Shown here in pieces: positions 14,362 to 18,485 of a stretch of DNA of 18,485 bases (positions are counted from its first letter, which is position 1; each line of letters begins with the position of its first letter). The translations under genes and the position numbers were made by a program. The notes beneath the pieces are model-generated. The model searched no databases. It was given only the letters and a program-made list of their open reading frames with translations, and was not told the DNA's origin. Source of the DNA: Zwartia sp. Its GTDB lineage: Bacteria; Pseudomonadota; Gammaproteobacteria; Burkholderiales; Burkholderiaceae_B. The stretch spans positions 1-18,485 of the forward strand of contig JAURZO010000066.1 in assembly GCA_030653405.1 (NCBI GenBank), read 5' to 3'.

Positions 14362-15597
14362 ATGACTGAAGCCACTACACCTAGCCATTCTTCCACGACC
14401 GCCGCCTTGCTAAAAGGTAAAAAGCGTTCTAGTGGTCCGTCTTGGCCGATCGTACTCGCCATCGTCTTTTTGTTGATTGCGCTTGTCGCAGCGGCGGGCG
14501 CGTGGTTCCAGCAAAAACGCTTTGAAAAAGTCGGACGCGAATTCGCGACACAAGTACAAAGCTTAACCGCCCAAGTCAACGATACGCGCCGTGAGTCGTC
14601 TCAGGCACTGAGTCTCTCTCAGTCTCAAGCCAGTCGCATCACTAAGCTTGAGCAAACGCAGCTCGAGGCTAAAAATCAGTTTGACGCACTCGAGCAGGTT
14701 TGGCAGGGTGCGAACAAGGGCATCGAAGACGCCATGCTCGCCAATGACATTGATCGTCTGTTGTCGACTGCGAATCAGCAATTGCGCCTATCCGGAAACG
14801 TCAATAACGCGATCATCACGCTAGAGGCTGCACTCTCAACATTGACGCGTGCAGACCGACCCCGTTTCGCATCTGTACAGCGCGCGATCAGCCTTGATCT
14901 CGATCGCTTGAGAGCAGTGCCCTTGGTGGACATCCCCGCGCTCTCCAAGCGGCTTGAGGGATTGAGTGTGTTGGTCGCGCGTGCCCCTCTGTTGTTGCCG
15001 GATGCGGCCGCCCCCAACGTGACACCGAACGAAGTCGCCTCAAGTGCCTCTGCTGTTCCTGTGCCATCCACATCAGCACAATCACTACCTTCACAATCCA
15101 CACCGGCACAATCACCACAAAGCAGTGTGGCTGAGACTCTTCCCGTGACGGATGCCGCCCGTTTTACCGAAGCCTTCAGTCGATGGTGGTCACTGGCAGT
15201 CGATGGCAGCATTGCTTGGTCAAAGTCTGCGGCCGCCGTGTTGGCACGAGAGTTTGCGGACGTGGTGAGCATCCAGCGTGTGAGTGATGCAAATGCTTTA
15301 TTGATGTCTCCTGAACAGGGCTCTTTACTCCGTGCGAACTTACGCACCCGGGTCCTAACTGCTCAGATGGCATTGCTGATGCATCAGGCGCCTGTTTGGC
15401 AGGCCGAGCTTGCCGCGATTGAGCAGAGCCTGATGTCGCGTTACGATCCAAAGGCGCCAGACACCCTCGCTGCGTTGCGTCTGGTGCGCGAATTGGCGGC
15501 GATTCAAATAGCCGTTCCTTTGCCTGACATCAATGGCAGTCTGGCCGCTCTTGAGTCTGTTCGTGCTTCAGAGCCACCCTCTGCGGGCGGGCAGTAA
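14362..15597 (+). CDS. hemX: HemX-like membrane protein
   Basis: A single-pass inner-membrane protein of 411 residues, of the family often annotated as uroporphyrinogen-III C-methyltransferase although no catalytic methyltransferase motif is visible here. It has a short cytosolic N-terminus with a basic patch (KGKKRSS), one helix (about 29-49), then a periplasmic coiled-coil region (roughly 60-120, rich in Gln/Glu/Ala heptads). Residues 213-259 form a Ser/Pro/Ala/Gln low-complexity linker with a five-residue repeat, seen in DNA as CACAATC every 15 bases. The rest is helical. The ATG at 14362 has no close ribosome binding site (GAGG is 13 bases upstream). It is the third gene of the heme cluster; hemY begins two bases after the stop. 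Confidence 0.88.
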   Translation: MTEATTPSHSSTTAALLKGKKRSSGPSWPIVLAIVFLLIALVAAAGAWFQQKRFEKVGREFATQVQSLTAQVNDTRRESSQALSLSQSQASRITKLEQTQLEAKNQFDALEQVWQGANKGIEDAMLANDIDRLLSTANQQLRLSGNVNNAIITLEAALSTLTRADRPRFASVQRAISLDLDRLRAVPLVDIPALSKRLEGLSVLVARAPLLLPDAAAPNVTPNEVASSASAVPVPSTSAQSLPSQSTPAQSPQSSVAETLPVTDAARFTEAFSRWWSLAVDGSIAWSKSAAAVLAREFADVVSIQRVSDANALLMSPEQGSLLRANLRTRVLTAQMALLMHQAPVWQAELAAIEQSLMSRYDPKAPDTLAALRLVRELAAIQIAVPLPDINGSLAALESVRASEPPSAGGQ

Positions 15598-15599
15598 TC

Positions 15600-17093
15600 A
15601 TGAGAACTTGGTTCTGGACGCTATTGCTGCTGACTGCGGCTGTTGTGCTTGCCGTCGGCCTGAGAGAAAACACAGGCCATGTGTTGATTCTTGTGAATGA
15701 CTGGCGCTTACAAATATCACTCGCTTTTGCTGTCGTTTGTCTGCTTGGATTCTTTTTCTTACTTCACTGGTTGCTTGGACTGACCGCATGGCTGACGGGT
15801 ATACCTGAGCGTGTCAAGGGTTGGAATAGTCGTCGCCAAGTGCGACGCGATCAGGAACTACTCGAACAAGGATGGACTGAGCTTCTTGAGGGGCGCTATT
15901 CACACGCTGAAAAGGATTTAACCAAGCTATTTGGTCGGAGCAAGGATTCCAGCCGCCAGGTTTTAGCCGCATTATCTGCAGCGCGCGCGGCCCACGCACT
16001 CGGTGAGTTTGATCGTCGAGACCATCTGATTGCCCTCGCAAAGGACAAAATGCCTGCAGATGGTTCGCTCAAAGATGCGATCGCAACCACTGCGGCGGAT
16101 CTTTATCTGGATCAAGGTTTGGCGGCTCAAGCCCTGGAAGAGCTCTTGCCGATGCAAGAGTCCGGAGCACGTCATGTGCATAGTTTGAGGTTGCTTTTGC
16201 GAGCCTATCGGCAGCTCAATCGTCACGATCAAGTTTATGCCTTGGCACGCACACTGAATCGCCGCGGTGCTTTGCCTGATTCTGAGTCGCGTCAGGTCAT
16301 CGAGGGTGCGGCAGCTGCCATGTTAAGAGAAACCGCACAGGCCAAGGATTGGCAGGCTGTCTGGAAAAGCCTGAAGTCAGATGAGCGAACGCTGCCAGAG
16401 GTCGCATTGGCAGGGGCTTCAGCTTTGGAGGCAAGTGGCCAGCTTGATGAGGCCTCCCGTGCTCTCGAGCAGGCGATCCCGCTCTCATTTGATCCGAGAT
16501 TGTTAGCGGCCTATGCGCGTGCCGAACCTTCGCAGGTAGGACGACGTCTCGAAAAGGCAGAGGCTTGGGTAAAAACGCGACCCAATGATCCTAATCTTTT
16601 AGCGGCAGTGGGTAACTTGTGCCTGGTAGGTCAGATTTGGGGACAAGCGGAAAACTATCTGTCTCGCAGTTTAGCCAAGCGAGCGGATGCACGCGTGCAC
16701 ACGCTGCTAGGAAGCTTGTATGACAAGTTGGGTCGCCCAACAGAGGCCGCCGCACAGTGGCGGATGGCGACGGCCGTTGGTGCGGCATTGCCCGTTTTAG
16801 CGGTTGATTCAATCTTACCCGTTGCCGACACCGCCGATGATCCGGGCGTTTTGCATGCGGAAGGATTGTCCTATTTGTCTGACAGTGGTTTTCCAGCAGA
16901 TTGGAATAAATCTGCTGAGTTGGGGGCAAATTTTGGTGCGGCACCTGATGGTGAGCTTGGTCGTTTGCCTGCTTCACACGCGTTGGCAGGACGCGAGAAT
17001 CTTGAAGAATATTTTGATAGTGCCCCAGTGGCGGGTCTTGGTGAGCCGGCACCTGTCACAGAGCTCGATCCGTTGCCTCCAAAGAAAGCCTAG
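15600..17093 (+). CDS. hemY: HemY-like protein with two membrane helices and TPR region
   Basis: A 497-residue membrane protein of the HemY family, named for its place in the heme cluster; its biochemical role is not settled, and it is not the protoporphyrinogen oxidase also called HemY. Two N-terminal helices (about 4-21 and 38-62) are followed by the basic NSRRQVRRDQELLEQGWTELLEGRYSHAEKDL region and a long helical TPR-like body (for example QAWYG-like LGSLYDKLGRPTEAAAQWRMAT). From about residue 410 a low-complexity acidic/Pro-containing tail of roughly 88 residues extends past the usual end at around 400 residues. The ATG lies two bases after the hemX stop, so the two are coupled. The family is clear and the tail is unusual. 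Confidence 0.88.
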   Translation: MRTWFWTLLLLTAAVVLAVGLRENTGHVLILVNDWRLQISLAFAVVCLLGFFFLLHWLLGLTAWLTGIPERVKGWNSRRQVRRDQELLEQGWTELLEGRYSHAEKDLTKLFGRSKDSSRQVLAALSAARAAHALGEFDRRDHLIALAKDKMPADGSLKDAIATTAADLYLDQGLAAQALEELLPMQESGARHVHSLRLLLRAYRQLNRHDQVYALARTLNRRGALPDSESRQVIEGAAAAMLRETAQAKDWQAVWKSLKSDERTLPEVALAGASALEASGQLDEASRALEQAIPLSFDPRLLAAYARAEPSQVGRRLEKAEAWVKTRPNDPNLLAAVGNLCLVGQIWGQAENYLSRSLAKRADARVHTLLGSLYDKLGRPTEAAAQWRMATAVGAALPVLAVDSILPVADTADDPGVLHAEGLSYLSDSGFPADWNKSAELGANFGAAPDGELGRLPASHALAGRENLEEYFDSAPVAGLGEPAPVTELDPLPPKKA

Positions 17094-17136
17094 GCTCGAT
17101 TGTTTCTTTTTATAAATTTTCAGGATGTATAACAAG

Positions 17137-17835
17137 ATGTCTGATTTCATTTTCGAACCACAGGCGACAGTTGGTTTGCCGGTTGTTGGTCGCGACAAGC
17201 TTTTCCCAGTGAGACGCGTGTATTGTGTCGGTCGTAATTATGCTGAGCATGCCAAGGAAATGGGTTTTACGGGTCGCGAAGATCCCTTCTTTTTTTGCAA
17301 ACCTGCAGATGCTCTAATTCCGATTCCAGCTGGAAAGGCAGGCGAGATGCCTTATCCTGTTAAAACTTCAAACCTCCACTACGAGATGGAGTTAGTGGTG
17401 GCACTTGATCGCGGTGGGCTCGACATTCCTGTCGAAAAAGCGAATGATTGTATTTTTGGATATGCCTTGGGTTTGGATATGACGCGACGTGACTTGCAAG
17501 GTGAAGCCAAAAAGCAAGGGCGCCCCTGGGAGGTCGGCAAAGGGTTTGATCAGTCTGGACCCATCGGTCCGATTCATCCCCGTTCAGCAACAGGCACATT
17601 GTCCGAAGGCAATATTTCCCTGCATGTCAACGGTCAGCAAAAGCAGACAAGCGATTTGTCTCAGATGATTTGGAACATACCTGAGAGCATCTCTTATCTC
17701 TCAGGTCTGTTTGAGCTCAAAGCGGGTGACTTAATTTTCACCGGCACGCCAGAAGGCGTGGGTGCTGTGGTCAAGGGTGACAAGCTCGTGGGCCAGATTG
17801 CGGGCTTGGGCGAGTTCGAAGTCCACATTGTTTAA
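17137..17835 (+). CDS. Fumarylacetoacetate hydrolase family protein
   Basis: An enzyme of the FAH fold, which acts on acylpyruvates or fumarylpyruvate-like substrates with a divalent metal. The 232 residues contain VYCVGRNYAEHAKEMG, the FFCKPADALIP motif, and metal ligands Glu83 and Glu85 in HYEMELVVAL with Asp114 in LGLDMTRRDL; the pattern is close to fumarylpyruvate hydrolases of aromatic-acid (gentisate) breakdown. The substrate is inferred. The start at 17137 (MSDFIFEPQ) is chosen over 17125, where the AGG abuts the ATG and leaves no Shine-Dalgarno spacing. It stands alone after hemY, and its stop lies 18 bases from that of the convergent HMG-CoA lyase-like gene. Confidence 0.92.
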   Translation: MSDFIFEPQATVGLPVVGRDKLFPVRRVYCVGRNYAEHAKEMGFTGREDPFFFCKPADALIPIPAGKAGEMPYPVKTSNLHYEMELVVALDRGGLDIPVEKANDCIFGYALGLDMTRRDLQGEAKKQGRPWEVGKGFDQSGPIGPIHPRSATGTLSEGNISLHVNGQQKQTSDLSQMIWNIPESISYLSGLFELKAGDLIFTGTPEGVGAVVKGDKLVGQIAGLGEFEVHIV

Positions 17836-17853
17836 AGCTCTTCGAGCCGTCTA

Positions 17854-18485
17854 TTATTTAATCAAGCCGATCTCAGCAACGTAGGCAGGAGCAGGATGCA
17901 AGGTGTTGCGTCCACCTGCTTTTAATAGCTGACTTGGTACATCGTGACCAATCAGTCCTGGCAGTAGGGCTGACACTTTCAGTAACCTCTCAAGGTCGAT
18001 ATTGGTATTGAAACCCTCAAGCTCAAGCATGTGCACCATGTCCTCAGTGCAGGCGTTTCCGCTCGCACCTGGCGCATAGGGACAGCCGCCGATTCCACCC
18101 AGTGAAGCATCAAAACGATCAATGCCCGCGCTGATTGCCGCGAGGGCGTTTGCCTGCGCCATTGAACGAGTATTGTGGAAATGCAAGGTAAAGGTCATGT
18201 CAGGAAACAAGTTTTTTGCGCGTGCGGACATCGAGCGCACTTGCGAGGGATAGGCCATCCCTGTCGTGTCACAGAGCGTGGCACGAGTGACGCCGAGATT
18301 GGCAAAACGCTCTAACCAGCGCATGACCTCATCCTCACTGACGTCACCCTCCATCGGGCAACCGAAGGTCGTCGACAAAGAAATGTTGATCGCCACCTTG
18401 CTCCCGGAGATTGCGCTGACGACTTGCTCTAATTGAGCAAAAGACTGCTCGCGCGTCATGCGTAAATTGGATCGATTGTGTGTTT
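17854..18485 (-). CDS. HMG-CoA lyase-like enzyme, 5' end outside window
   Basis: The C-terminal two thirds of a hydroxymethylglutaryl-CoA lyase-type aldolase (family length about 300 residues). The frame remains open through the window's right edge, and the residues just before the ATG at 18459 (THNRSNLR) continue the family sequence, so the true start lies outside. Motifs seen are STTFGCPMEGDVS, the CDTTGMA segment, the metal-binding HxH in LHFHNTRS, and the active-site GGIGGCPYAPGASGNACTEDMVHM with the catalytic Cys. Members split 3-hydroxy-3-methylglutaryl-CoA or related CoA esters into acetyl-CoA and a ketone or oxoacid; the exact substrate cannot be told. Its neighbour is a FAH-family gene in the opposite direction, so a shared catabolic theme is only suggestive. 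Confidence 0.93.
   Translation of the reverse strand, partial: THNRSNLRMTREQSFAQLEQVVSAISGSKVAINISLSTTFGCPMEGDVSEDEVMRWLERFANLGVTRATLCDTTGMAYPSQVRSMSARAKNLFPDMTFTLHFHNTRSMAQANALAAISAGIDRFDASLGGIGGCPYAPGASGNACTEDMVHMLELEGFNTNIDLERLLKVSALLPGLIGHDVPSQLLKAGGRNTLHPAPAYVAEIGLIK

Noticed and set aside
14775..15347. Minus-strand ORF (190 codons) opposite hemX
   Set aside because: Ser/Ala/Arg-rich antisense frame of a low-complexity gene, with no recognisable domain or good start.
17081..17110. Stem-loop AAAGAAA / TTTCTTT after hemY as a terminator
   Set aside because: The stem is AT-only with a 15-base loop, so it is too weak to call.
17836..17853. GCTC-TTC-GAGC hairpin between the convergent FAH and HMG-CoA lyase-like genes as a shared terminator
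   Set aside because: Only a 4-bp stem and a broken T-run; not convincing.

Overview
The window reads as ordinary chromosomal DNA of a betaproteobacterium, most likely Burkholderiales and perhaps Alcaligenaceae-like. The reasons are the order two-component system / recA / recX / DUF2889 / sucC / sucD, a hemC-hemD-hemX-hemY cluster, a two-subunit (VC_2705-type plus DUF4212) solute symporter, and moderate GC with Shine-Dalgarno-led genes. The genus is a guess. I see no insertion sequence, phage gene, CRISPR array, tRNA or rRNA.

Layout. 2-1099 (+): the 3' part of a short-chain dehydrogenase/reductase gene, then an NTF2/SnoaL-like gene. 1155-1213: two stem-loops that fit tandem terminators for the leftward symporter. 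1231-3625 (-): large symporter subunit and its small two-helix partner. 3805-4664 (-): a TPR protein translationally coupled to a small membrane protein. 4931-7253 (-): a TctE/QseC-like sensor kinase overlapping its OmpR-family response regulator, divergent from recA. 7528-9235 (+): recA, with a LexA box inside its promoter, then recX. 9236-9528: a non-coding tandem array of 11-12 bp units. 9529-12215 (+): a DUF2889 gene, sucC and sucD. 12226-12323: two stem-loops after sucD. 12431-17093 (+): an unlisted 35-codon, prepilin-like membrane ORF, then hemC, hemD, hemX and hemY. 17137-17835 (+): a fumarylacetoacetate-hydrolase-family enzyme, convergent with an HMG-CoA lyase-like gene that leaves the window at the right edge.

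How the genes fit together. recA and recX form an SOS unit: RecX tunes RecA, and LexA sits over the promoter. SucCD makes succinyl-CoA/ATP in the TCA cycle. HemC and HemD make uroporphyrinogen III, and HemX/HemY are the membrane proteins usually found behind them. The symporter pair and the two-component system suggest uptake of, and response to, small organic acids, but the substrate and signal cannot be read from the sequence.

No clearly new multi-gene system is visible. The signals most worth a second look are the 11/12-bp tandem array downstream of recX, the tiny prepilin-like ORF before hemC, a Pho-box-like direct repeat upstream of the small membrane gene, the repeats and palindrome between the two-component system and recA, and an EF-hand-like loop in the symporter.
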